A stretch of 64,000 bases of DNA, taken from positions 272,462,062 to 272,526,061 of the forward strand of contig CM041779.1 of assembly GCA_023374045.1 (NCBI GenBank), written 5' to 3'. The stretch is from Limonium bicolor (Eukaryota; Streptophyta; Magnoliopsida; Caryophyllales; Plumbaginaceae). A program made the position numbers and the translations under genes. The notes beneath the pieces are model-generated. The model did no database searches and was not told where the DNA came from. It saw nothing but the letters and a program-made list of their open reading frames with translations. Shown here piece after piece: positions 55,097 through 64,000 of the stretch; position 1 is the first letter of the stretch, and the number at the start of each line of letters is the position of its first letter.

Positions 55097-55441
55097 ATGT
55101 CAGGACCGACCAAAGCAGCTCGAGTTTTATACCAAGTGAGCACCATACAGAAGCCTAGTGCTGCAAAGCAGGGCATCAAGGCCTCACCCCGATCCAGGAA
55201 GTTCACTGCGCCAAGACAGTTTACCGATATTGGTCGGCCCCTTAGTCAAGCACTCGTGAAGCTGCAAGAGCTAGACTTACTACAGCCTCTCACACCTAGC
55301 CCTGGGATCACCCAAGACGGGGAACATCTCCATCATTTCTACCAGTTTCATCAGTTACCAGGACACAGTACTGACGACTGCAGAGCTTTGAAGCATAAGA
55401 TAGAGGACCTTATCGAGCAAGGACTCTGGTTTGTTGAGTAG
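55097..55441 (+). CDS. Gag C-terminal part with zinc-knuckle-like end
   Basis: 114 residues after a stop and in another frame. FTDIGRPLSQALVKLQELDL and YQFHQLPGHSTDDCRALKHK match the conserved end of Tat/Ogre gag, where a C-x-[YF]H-x3-GH-x4-C pattern is usual; the first Cys is replaced here. ALKHKIEDLIEQGLW closes it. The two parts probably were one protein, with the break a later lesion. Confidence 0.75.
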   Translation: MSGPTKAARVLYQVSTIQKPSAAKQGIKASPRSRKFTAPRQFTDIGRPLSQALVKLQELDLLQPLTPSPGITQDGEHLHHFYQFHQLPGHSTDDCRALKHKIEDLIEQGLWFVE

Positions 55442-55710
55442 GCAGTTTTGTTTACACTTTTCAATTTTGTAAGAAGTTTATCACATTTCTATTTCAATGA
55501 ACTTTAGATTTTCAAATTTTAGTTTTTGGGTTTTTTCAATTTGAAATCACGAAAATGAAAATAAAAGAAGTGTGTTCGTTCACCTTGCACCTTCAACCAA
55601 ATTGTCTTGCTCATCAGCAAACATTTCTTAAAACTAATGTTCACGAAACGGTCATTTTCTGGCAACTGAATAGAACGACTTGTCCTTTGTTTCTAAAAGG
55701 ATGAACATGT
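55442..55710 (+). other. Element sequence after gag, cut by the LTR array
   Basis: AT-rich, no frame. It ends in catgt (55706-55710), which would be the target-duplication copy for the array if its other end lies beyond the window. Confidence 0.45.
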
Positions 55711-57223
55711 TGCAAACAAGAAATTTGACCTACTAAAAGCTAAGAAATAAACCTAGAAATTAATAAATCAAAAAGTCTTCGGGTTGCAAATAATCCCGGT
55801 CACTGCAGTATAGAAAACGTAGCAACCAGGTATCGAATCCGTGGGACTTGAAGAAAGTAAGTCTAGTCCTAAGAAAACTGGAAATTCAGAGGGTTGTTCT
55901 TGTTTTGGGAATCAAATAAGAAAGAAGAAAATAAAACGAAATAAAACTGATAAAGTTATATGGATGAGTGGAACTCCGGGTTCAAGTTATTTTTTCACTA
56001 GTCGGATTATGCGAACTTCTACAAATCGAAGAGATATGGATTGGCTAATTCTTCAATATCTTTCCAGAATTAAATCATAATCTCTGAAAAGCTCATCTAG
56101 TAGAACACAAAGGTCTAATCCAGAACCTAGCGAAACACACATAGATGGATGAAGCTTAAAGAATTACGACGCACCTGAGGGAAAATATAATCAATCCGAT
56201 CTAATTTTCCACAGGCTAACAGATTAATTTGACCTTCTTGTTAATCACTGATCTGATCATAACAAGATTCGTAAGGCTTTTTAAGAAATTCGCGAGATTA
56301 ATTAAAAAGCACAGCATTTGCATTAATCTGAAACAATCCGAAAATAAAATCTCAAATCATAATTGTAGATGTACATGTAAAACGAACTAGCTACAAATAA
56401 CCAGCACCCGGAGCAAATCCTTCCTAGCCTAGCATTTTACAAAGAGAGTATAGAGAGATAGAGAAGAATTAATCTGGTGTAGAAGATTCCTCCGTTTGTC
56501 TCGCTATCCAAATCTGCAATTTACTAGGCTGGAGGTTGAAGATGATGGTGAAGGAGAAGAACTCTCGCGGCTGCTTGCGTTCTTCTCGGCGTGAGAAAAA
56601 GAAATAAAAACTAAACCTAAAGCTAAAAATAGAACTGATGTGATGTTGTGTGGATGAGTGGATCTCTCCAAAGTCTTCCATATTTATAAGTCTAATTGAA
56701 GACTCTTTGTTTGCTCCTTGATGACTCATTTTAATTTCCTTCGGTTTCGCGAAGTAAATGGAGGCCCTTCAGTTGATTCAGAATTTAAGTAACTCTTTTC
56801 AATTTACTTCCGTCATCAATAAGTTATGGAAAGCTCTAGAGTTACTAACTTCAACTAACTCCCTTCATCAATAACCTTTGGAGTTACTTTCTTTTATGTT
56901 TCCAATCTTCCCCCTTCTTCTTCTCAATCCTTTCACGGCAGTCTCGTATATATATATAAATATATCACACCGGACACAACTTTGACAGGGTCCAAATTCT
57001 TCGTATGAGCTCCGATTTGTTCCCCGTTTGCGGCGTTGGAAAGCTCGTGAGGAGAACTATGCATTTTCACCATCATTTTCTGCTTTAAACATATAAATTG
57101 GCATCAGTTCTTGCCCAAAGTAAGAGTCATGAAAAGCATAGGATAAGTGTGAAAAAGCACATAAAAAGGTTGCATAAATAAGAATTTAGCACCAATAAAA
57201 CCATATCAATTTCACACTTATCA
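55711..57223 (-). repeat. LTR A of the array
   Basis: 1513 bp. In element sense it starts TGATAAGTGTG, sharing the first ten bases with the large Athila-type LTR. The minus frame 56469-56729 recurs in LTR B and is probably not a gene, though it begins with an ATG. Confidence 0.9.
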
Positions 57224-57240
57224 AATCACCCCACACTTAG
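57224..57240 (-). other. Polypurine tract, internal A
   Basis: CTAAGTGTGGGGTGATT in element sense, before the LTR. The matching tract for internal B is at 61518-61534. Confidence 0.8.
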
Positions 57241-57242
57241 CC

Positions 57243-57264
57243 TTTTGCTTGTCCCCAAGCAAAA
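57243..57264 (-). promoter_or_regulatory. Conserved hairpin, internal A
   Basis: ttttgcttg, tccc, caagcaaaa on the plus strand; a perfect 9-bp stem, as at 45397-45418. Confidence 0.75.
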
Positions 57265-58484
57265 CTCTCAAGCACAAGTAAAACCGAGCTAATGGAACTC
57301 AACAGGAAAGGAAGAGCACAGAAGAAAGGAATTGCTAGCTTAACCATTAAAGGGGGCAATTCAAATTATTCAAAACAATTTATTCTTTCCAAAAACATGA
57401 AGTCATTCGAAGCTAACAAATGAGAAACGAAACCATAAGAGTCTTGCCTTTAACCTTGAGCCAATCCACCTTTTTCCTTCACAAACCATAGAAACGACAA
57501 GGGACATGAAGTAAGATCATATTCCATCATACCTTTCAATGTCACATACTCTTGATCCATAAGAGAAATTAATCTGTACTTAGCTTAGCATTTACATAAA
57601 TATTTCAATTAAAGCGCTTTCAATTTCTTTCACCACAGACTTTTCTCTCCACCCATGTAGCGGCTTTGGGTCAACTATCCCAGATCACAAGGACCTTAGG
57701 TAGCTAGGTGATAAAGCACCCTAAAAGACTTAATAACCAAGTGGACGAGGCCTGATTTGGATCAAATTAAAATTAGCATGCTTAGGATCAGCGGAGTACC
57801 TTGCCTTGTTCTTTTCCAACCATTTCAATCCAGTTCATTCCAAGGCTCAAAGCTAAAAGCAAGGTTCAGATGGAGAATATTCTCGTTTGTTTTAGCATTT
57901 TCAGAACAAAGACTTCAATTCAGCAATTAAAAACTAGAAAATTTCAAAATTTTGCACCCCAAGATCAGCTAACCAACTAAACTTCCTCTATGGCTTCCTT
58001 CCAAGTTGAGCAACCACAACTTAATTTTAACAAATGCAAGAGAAAAGAGCTCAGAGACGCACAAAAAACAAGCGCCGAAGGAGCTTACCCCACCCCATAC
58101 TTAGAGTGAAGCAATGTCCTCATTGCGTAGGAAGAATTAACATTGTGCAAGCAATCCAACAGGGAAACAAAATCACACAGCAGTTCAGAGGGGAGCGTGT
58201 AAAACATAAAAGAGTAGAAAAGTAAGAATACTCCCCAGAGTCCGCTCAGGGTGTGCAGCAAGGCCAACCCCACACTTGAGTTCAGCTAAGCAACAAAGTA
58301 AGCAAGCTGAGAAATATAATCGGCAAAGCCAGGAGAACTCAAGTGGAACCAGACAAAACCATCAGTAGAAAAATAAGAGCCAAGGCTCTTGCAATAAGCA
58401 AACATCAGTGAACACACCACAAACTTAAAAGAAAAGAGCAAAATAAACACACCAAACTAAGAAAGGGAAAAGAGATACAAACCG
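57265..58484 (-). other. Non-coding 3' part of internal A
   Basis: About 1.2 kb without a credible frame. An additional polypurine-like sequence (CAAGTGTGGGGTTGG in element sense) lies near 58265-58279. Confidence 0.65.
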
Positions 58485-58510
58485 GTGGGTTGCCTCCCAC
58501 CAAGCTGCCC
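58485..58510 (-). promoter_or_regulatory. 26-bp conserved block, internal A
   Basis: Exact reverse complement of 44409-44434. The stem here extends to 6 bp (GGTGGG/CCCACC). Confidence 0.72.
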
Positions 58511-58624
58511 GGAGTTAGAGTCTCTGGCTAGACTTTCACTTCGTCATCCGGGTCAAAAATAAAAGTTGACAATAGCGTCAACGAGAGAAAGAAGTGGACA
58601 ACAATCAGTAGTAAACCACCTGGA

Positions 58625-59242
58625 TCAAAACAAAATGTTACCTCGACATATAAAGGATAAAAATAAATACTCCACAAAACCTGGTGTTTGAGAAAGTATT
58701 GACGAGTAACGGATCTCAAGCAGAAGACCAGGTGATGATTGTTGTTTTTCCTCAAATTGAAGGATGTAAACATCCTCCTTCTGTGGGTGAGGCTCAAAGA
58801 GACCGTGGTAATGGCAAAGTGGTGGTGGCTCGCCCCTTTCAAATTTAAGGATGTCAACATCCTTTTCGTTTAGGACCAAGGGTGGTGAGGGAGGGTGACT
58901 TGATATTTCAACATGTTGCTCCACTACATTGTTCAAGATTGAATCCTGTTGTCGAAGAGTGATTTTGTGTAGGTAGTCTGGTTGATCCTCTAACCACAAC
59001 TGATATTGTACTTCGAGACAATCATCGAACTCGTGAGGTCCCCCACAATTTGAGCAATATATATCCTGTGAATAGGATGATTCGTGTTCGAATTGCTCCT
59101 CAACTCGCCTCATCTCTTCAATTTCGGGGCAATCTTCGAACTCGTGATTTCCCCCACACTGCGAGCAACACAAATCAGAGGAAAACAGATCAAAAGAACC
59201 AGAAGACTCTTGCTCCACTGCCCAAACAGGAGTCTGTTCCAT
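58625..59242 (-). CDS. Two-zinc-knuckle protein of the pol-less element
   Basis: A 205-residue frame starting MEQTPVWAVEQESSGSFDLF. Two Athila-gag-style knuckles are seen: CSQCGGNHEFEDC at about residues 27-39 and CSNCGGPHEFDDC at about 63-75 (C-x2-C-x3-H-x4-C). Acidic stretches follow each. The rest has no capsid, protease or polymerase motif. The short motif DVDILKFE later returns as DVYILQFEE, suggesting an internal repeat. It could bind element RNA, but the function is not known. Copy B of the same frame is broken (see 62871-63529). Codon usage and conservation could tell whether it is translated. Confidence 0.6.
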   Translation of the reverse strand: MEQTPVWAVEQESSGSFDLFSSDLCCSQCGGNHEFEDCPEIEEMRRVEEQFEHESSYSQDIYCSNCGGPHEFDDCLEVQYQLWLEDQPDYLHKITLRQQDSILNNVVEQHVEISSHPPSPPLVLNEKDVDILKFERGEPPPLCHYHGLFEPHPQKEDVYILQFEEKQQSSPGLLLEIRYSSILSQTPGFVEYLFLSFICRGNILF

Positions 59243-59264
59243 AGACTGCCCATCCTTTTGTTGG

Positions 59265-59369
59265 CTAACTGTCTATAAAGGTCAGATGTCTATCGTACGA
59301 TCTTTTCAGTTCAACCAACAACTTGTACAACTCACTTGCCATTGCTTCATCGATTCCGATGTTTGCCAT
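59265..59369 (-). CDS. Small 34-residue frame upstream of the zinc-knuckle frame
   Basis: Starts MANIGIDEAMASELYKLLVE and stops 22 bp before the next ATG. Copy B (63552-63656) has the same start, stop and length, but two opposite 1-base indels change four residues in the middle. It could be the N-terminus of a longer gag-derived protein, shifted apart, or an upstream ORF. Confidence 0.4.
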   Translation of the reverse strand: MANIGIDEAMASELYKLLVELKRSYDRHLTFIDS

Positions 59370-59384
59370 TGCTAGAAATAACTA

Positions 59385-59984
59385 AGAACAATAAAACTAA
59401 TAATAAAAATGGAACAAAACAAAAATACTTTAAACCAGGAATATAATAAAATAGAATAGAATTAAAAAAACAAAGAACAAAATAAACTAAAGATAAAATA
59501 GAATAGAAGAAAAAAAAATAAAACAAAACAAATTAACTAAAATTAATTAAATAAAAACAAAACAAGATAAACTATCAAGGAAATAATAACAAAATAAACT
59601 GAGCATGAAATAGCATAAAATTAAAAAAAACAACTAAAACAAAACTTGATAAAATAAATTAAATATAAACAAAAAAGTAAGAAATACAATTAAAATTAGA
59701 ACTAAGATAAAAATAGAAAGAAATAAACTATATAAAAAACAAAATAACTGAAACAAAAAAGTAAATAAATTAAAAATATAAACAAAACAAAAATTTAAAT
59801 TATAACAAGAAAAAAGTAAATTACCAAAAAAAGTTATATTGCTAAAAATAAAATAAACTAAAGGTAAATAACGAAATAACTAAAAATAAAATAAAACTAA
59901 GAGATAACAAAAACAAATAGAAATAAAACAAAGCAAAAAAAAAAAATAGATGACCACCAAAGTTAAGACTAGACAAATGTCAAG
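59385..59984 (-). other. A-rich leader after the primer site, internal A
   Basis: 600 bp of drifting aaataaaacaaa-type sequence on the plus strand (T-rich in element sense). No frame. The same tract is seen at 63670-64000 in internal B. Confidence 0.8.
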
Positions 59985-60002
59985 TCCCCGGCAACGGCGC
60001 CA
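59985..60002 (-). other. Primer binding site, Athila type, internal A
   Basis: Reverse complement reads TGGCGCCGTTGCCGGGGA, identical to 38180-38197. Three bases separate it from LTR B. Confidence 0.92.
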
Positions 60003-60005
60003 ATT

Positions 60006-61517
60006 TGCAAACAAGAAATTTGACCTACTAAAAGCTAAGAAATAAACCTAGAAATTAATAAATCAAAAAGTCTTCGGGTTGCAAATAATCCCGGTCACTG
60101 CAGTATAGAAAACGTAGCAACCAGGTATCGAATCCGCGGGACTTGAAGAAAGTAAGTCTAGTCCTAAGAAAACTGGAAATTCAGAGGGTTGTTCTTGTTT
60201 TGGGAATCAAATAAGAAAGAAGAAAATAAAACGAAATAAAACTGATAAAGTTATATGGATGAGTGGAACTCCGGGTTCAAGTTATTTTTTCACTAGTCGG
60301 ATTATGCGAACTTCTACAAATCGATAAGAGATATGGATTGGCTAATTCTTCAATATCTTTCCAGAATTAAATCATAATCTCTGAAAAGCTCATCTAGTAG
60401 AACACACAAGGTCTAATCCAGAACCTAGCGAAACACACATAGATGGATGAAGCTTAAAGAATTACGACGCACCTGAGGGAAAATATAATCAATCCGATCT
60501 AATTTTCCACAGGCTAACAGATTAATTTGACCTTCTTGTTAATCACGATCTGATCATAACAAGATTCGTAAGGCTTTTTAAGAAATTCGAGAGATTAAAA
60601 AGCACAACATTTGCATTAATCTGAAACAATCCGAAAATAAAATCTCAAATCATAATTGTAGATGTACATGTAAAACGAACTAGCTACAAATAACCAGCAC
60701 CCGGAGCAAATCCTTCCTAGCCTAGCATTTTACAAAGAGAGTATAGAGAGATAGAGAAGAATTAATCTGGTGTAGAAGATTCCTCCGTTTGTCTCGCTAT
60801 CCAGATCTGCAATTTACTAGGCTGGAGGTTGAAGATGATGGTGGAGGAGAAGAACTCTCGCGGCTGCTTGCGTTCTTCTCGGCGTGAGAAAAAGAAATAA
60901 AAACTAAACCTAAAGCTAAAAATAGAACTGAAGTGATGTTGTGTGGATGAGTGGATCTCTCCAAAGTCTTCCATATTTATAAGTCTAATTGAAGACTCTT
61001 TGTTTGCTCCTTGATGACTCATTTTAATTTCCTTCGGTTTCGCGAAGTAAATGGAGGCCCTTCAGTTGATTCAGAATTTAAGTAACTCTTTTCAATTTAC
61101 TTCCGTCATCAATAAGTTATGGAAAACTCTAGAGTTACTACTTCAACTAACTCCCTTCATCAATAACCTTTGGAGTTACTTTCTTTTATGTTTCCAATCT
61201 CCCCCCTTCTTCTTCTCAATCCTTTCACGGCAGTCTCGTAAATATATATATAAATATATCACACCGGACACAACTTTGACAGGGTCCAAATTCTTCGTAT
61301 GAGCTCCGATTTGTTCCCCGTTTGCGGCGTTGGAAAGCTCGTGAGGAGAACTATGCATTTTCACCATCATTTTCTGCTTTAAACATATAAATTGGCATCA
61401 GTTCTTGCCCAAAGTAAGAGTCATGAAAAGCATAGGATAAGTGTGAAAAAGCACATAAAAAGGTTGCATAAATAAGAATTTAGCACCAATAAAACCATAT
61501 CAATTTCACACTTATCA
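60006..61517 (-). repeat. LTR B of the array, shared by both internal regions
   Basis: 1512 bp. Against LTR A I count about seven substitutions and about six small indels. Confidence 0.9.
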
Positions 61518-64000
61518 AATCACCCCACACTTAGCCTTTTGCTTGTCCCCAAGCAAAACTCTCAAGCACAAGTAAAACCGAGCTAATGGAACTCAACAGG
61601 AAAGGAAGAGCACAGAAGAAAGGAATTGCTAGCTTAACCATTAAAGGGGGCAATTCAAATTATTCAAAACAATTTATTCTTTCCAAAAACATGAAGTCAT
61701 TCGAAGCTAACAAATGAGAAACGAAACCATAAGAGTCTTGCCTTTAACCTTGAGCCAATCCACCTTTTTCCTTCACAAACCATAGAAACGACAAGGGGAT
61801 GAAGTAAGATCATATTCCATCATACCTTTCAATGTCACATACTCTTGATCCATAAGAGAAATTAATCTGTATTAGCTTAGCATTTACATAAATATTTCAA
61901 TTAAAGCGCTTTCAATTTCTTTCACCACAGACTTTTCTCTCCACCCATGTAGCGGCTTTGGGTCAACTATCCCAGATCACAAGGACCTTAGGTAGCTAGG
62001 TGATAAAGCACCCAAAGACTTAATAACCAAGTGGACGAGGCCTGATTTGGATCAGAATTAAAATTAGCATGCTTAGGATCAGCGGAGTACCTTGCCTTGT
62101 TCTTTTCCAACCATTTCAATCCAGTTCATTCCAAGGCTCAAAGCTAAAAGCAAGGTTCAGATGGAGAATATTCTCGTTTGTTTTAGCATTTTCAGAACAA
62201 AGACTTCAATTCAGCAATTAAAAACTAGAAAATTTCAAAATTTTGCACCCCAAGATCAGCTAACCAACTAAACTTCCTCTATGGCTTCCTTCCAAGTTGA
62301 GCAACCACAACTTAATTTTAACAAATGCAAGAGAAAAGAGCTCAGAGACGCACAAAAAACAAGCGCCGAAGGAGCTTACCCCACCCCATACTTAGAGTGA
62401 AGCAATGTCCTCATTGCGTAGGAAGAATTAACATTGTGCAAGCAATCCAACAGGGAAACAAAATCACACACAGCAGTTCAGAGGGGAGCGTGTAAAACAT
62501 AAAGAGTAGAAAAGTAAAGAATACTCCCCAGAGTCCGCTCAGGGTGTGCAGCAAGGCCAACCCCACACTTGAGTTCAGCTAAGCAACAAAGTAAGCAAGC
62601 TGAGAAATTAATCGGCAAAGCCAGGAGAACTCAAGTGGAACCAGACAAAACCATCAGTAGAAAAATAAGAGCCAAGGCTCTTGCAATAAGCATAACATCA
62701 GTGAACACACCACAAACTTAAAAGAAAAGAGCAAAATAAACACCTAAACTAAGAAAGGGAAAAGAGATACAAACCGGTGGGTTGCCTCCCACCAAGCTGC
62801 CCGGAGTTAGAGTCTCTGGCTAGACTTTCACTTCGTCATCCCGGGTCAAAAATAAAAGTTGACAATAGCGTCAACGAGGAAAGAAGTGGACAACAATCAG
62901 TAGTAAACCACCTGGATCAAAACAAAATGTTACCTCGACATATAAAGGATAAAAATAAATACTCCACAAAACCTGGTGTTTGAGAAAGTATTGACAGTAA
63001 CGGATCTCAAGCAGAAGACCAGGTGATTGTTGTTTTTCCTCAAATTGAAGGATGTAAACATCCTCCTTCTGTGGGTGAGGCTCAAAGAGACCGTGGTAAT
63101 GGCAAAGTGGTGGTGGCTCGCCCCTTTCAAATTTAAGGATGTCAACATCCTTTTCGTTTAGGACCAAGGGTGGTGAGGGAGGGTGACTTGATATTTCAAC
63201 ATGTTGCTCCACTACATTGTTCAAGATTGAATCCTGTTGTCGAAGAGTGATTTTGTGTAGGTAGTCTGGTTGATCCTCTAACCACAATTGATATTGTACT
63301 TCGAGAAGTCATCGAACTCGTGAGGTCCCCCACAATTTGAGCAATATATATCCTGTGAATAGGATGATTCGTGTTCGAATTGCTCCTCAACTCGCCTCAT
63401 CTCTTCAATTTCGGGGCAATCTTCGAACTCGTGATTTCCCCCACACTGCGAGCAACACAAATCAGAGGAAAACAGATCAAAAGAACCAGAAGACTCTTGC
63501 TCCACTGCCCAAACAGGAGTCTGTTCCATAGACTGCCCATCCTTTTGTTGGCTAACTGTCTATAAAGTCAGATGTCTCATCGTACGATCTTTTCAGTTCA
63601 ACCAACAACTTGTACAACTCACTTGCCATTGCTTCATCGATTCCGATGTTTGCCATTGCTAGAAATAACTAAGAAAATAAACTAATAATAAAAATAGAAC
63701 AAAACAAAAATACTTTAAACCAGGAATATAATAAAATAGAATAGAATTAAAAAAACAAAGAACAAAATAAACTAAAGATAAAATAGAATAGAAAAAAAAA
63801 TAAAACAAAAAAATAACTAAAATTAATTAAATAAAAACAAAACAAGGTAAACTATCAAGGAAATAATAACAAAATAAACTGAGCAATGAAATAGAATAAA
63901 ATTAAGAAAACACTAAAAAAAAATTTGATAAAATAAATTAAATATAAACAAAAGTAAGAAACACAAGTAAAATTAGAACTAAGATAAAAATAGAAAGAAA
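61518..64000 (-). mobile_element. Internal region B, cut by the window end
   Basis: Repeats internal A in the same order: polypurine tract 61518-61534, hairpin 61537-61558, 26-bp block 62777-62802, zinc-knuckle frame remnants 62871-63529, small frame 63552-63656, and A-rich leader from about 63670. Its primer site and outer LTR would lie within about 2 kb beyond the window. Confidence 0.88.
62871..63529 (-). pseudogene. Second copy of the two-zinc-knuckle frame, shifted
   Basis: 63278-63529 holds the start and both knuckles except the last Cys: the region cgagaagtcatcg differs from copy A (cgagacaatcatcg), shifting the frame so that the second knuckle loses its final Cys. 62871-63287 carries the remainder. 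One short indel near 63307 and another near 63027 separate the copies. Confidence 0.7.

Larger units (their letters stand above)
51046..55710 (+). mobile_element. Tat/Ogre-like Ty3/gypsy element, 5' part
   Basis: 5' LTR 51046-52839, primer site at 52843, a leader of 1.3 kb with a CT microsatellite, then gag at 54140-55441. The pol region and 3' LTR are not in the window. The sequence stops being recognisable at 55710, where the pol-less array begins, so the array may have inserted into it. Confidence 0.8.
55711..64000 (-). mobile_element. Tandem LTR-internal-LTR-internal array of a pol-less Athila-like element
   Basis: Reading left to right: LTR A 55711-57223, internal A 57224-60005, LTR B 60006-61517, internal B 61518 to beyond 64000. 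All are on the minus strand. LTRs are 1.51 kb (TGATAAGTGTG...TTTGCA) and each internal region is about 2.8 kb, too short for pol. Each internal region has the Athila primer site at its 5' end, an A/T-biased leader, a small zinc-knuckle frame and a polypurine tract. LTR A and B, and internal A and B, are about 99 percent alike with mostly small indels. LTR B serves as 5' LTR of A and 3' LTR of B. Confidence 0.9.

Noticed and set aside
56469..56729. 86-residue minus frame starting MSHQGANKESSIRLINMEDF, nearly identical at 60762-61022
   Set aside because: It is inside the duplicated LTR and is hydrophobic/basic with no domain; LTR-encoded proteins are rare, so I do not call it without expression evidence.
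1..64000. CRISPR array, rRNA, tRNA or bacterial operon features
   Set aside because: No direct repeats with unique equal spacers, no rRNA-like sequence and no cloverleaf that I could support; the content is plant retroelements.

Overview
This window is repeat-dominated plant nuclear DNA, most likely from an angiosperm; nothing in it fixes the species. The evidence is the repertoire: Ty1/copia elements with tRNA-Met primer sites, Athila-type and Tat/Ogre-like Ty3/gypsy elements with their characteristic primer sites, plant L1 LINEs (one with an RNA-recognition-motif ORF1, one with a C-terminal RNase H), and a hAT-like miniature element. I found no intact host gene, no rRNA or tRNA gene and no CRISPR. 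The only host-gene traces are two or three short exon-like pieces.

Layout. 1-2.1 kb: a 5'-truncated copia fragment with its 3' LTR, preceded by a three-copy GC-rich repeat. 2.47-7.43 kb: one LINE insertion whose 5' part is inverted, flanked by a 16-bp target duplication. 7.4-9.9 kb: low-copy-looking sequence carrying an exon-like block, a hAT-type miniature element and a second TIR element. 9.96-15.85 kb: an essentially full-length LINE (minus strand) with a duplication of about 20 bp. 16.2-21.1, 22.6-27.7 and 28.1-32.7 kb: three complete but mutated copia elements, each with LTR pair, primer site, polypurine tract and 5-bp target duplication; two have LTRs that do not start with TG. The third splits a candidate host exon.

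34-36.7 kb: simple and degenerate tandem repeats, then a Tat/Ogre-like leader with a primer-site-like sequence. 36.7-46.9 kb: a 10.2-kb Athila-type element nested in that leader. 47.06-48.9 kb: a probable solo LTR in opposite orientation to the related 5' LTR at 51.05-52.84 kb, giving 1.8-kb inverted arms around a minisatellite-rich spacer. 51.05-55.7 kb: 5' LTR, primer site and gag of a Tat/Ogre-like element. 55.7-64 kb: a tandem LTR-internal-LTR-internal array of a short, pol-less Athila-like element encoding only a two-zinc-knuckle protein.

How the parts relate. The large Athila-type element and the pol-less element share an identical 18-bp primer site, the same first ten LTR bases, an identical 26-bp block downstream of the coding region, and a perfect 9-bp-stem hairpin just before the polypurine tract, although the rest looks unrelated. 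My reading is that the short element is mobilised in trans by an Athila-type partner and that these shared blocks are the cis signals; this is the most system-like observation here.

Caution: many reading-frame breaks are 1-2 base indels, and LTR pairs and duplicated blocks also differ largely by indels. Some breaks may be residual sequencing error, so the lesions listed should be checked against reads.
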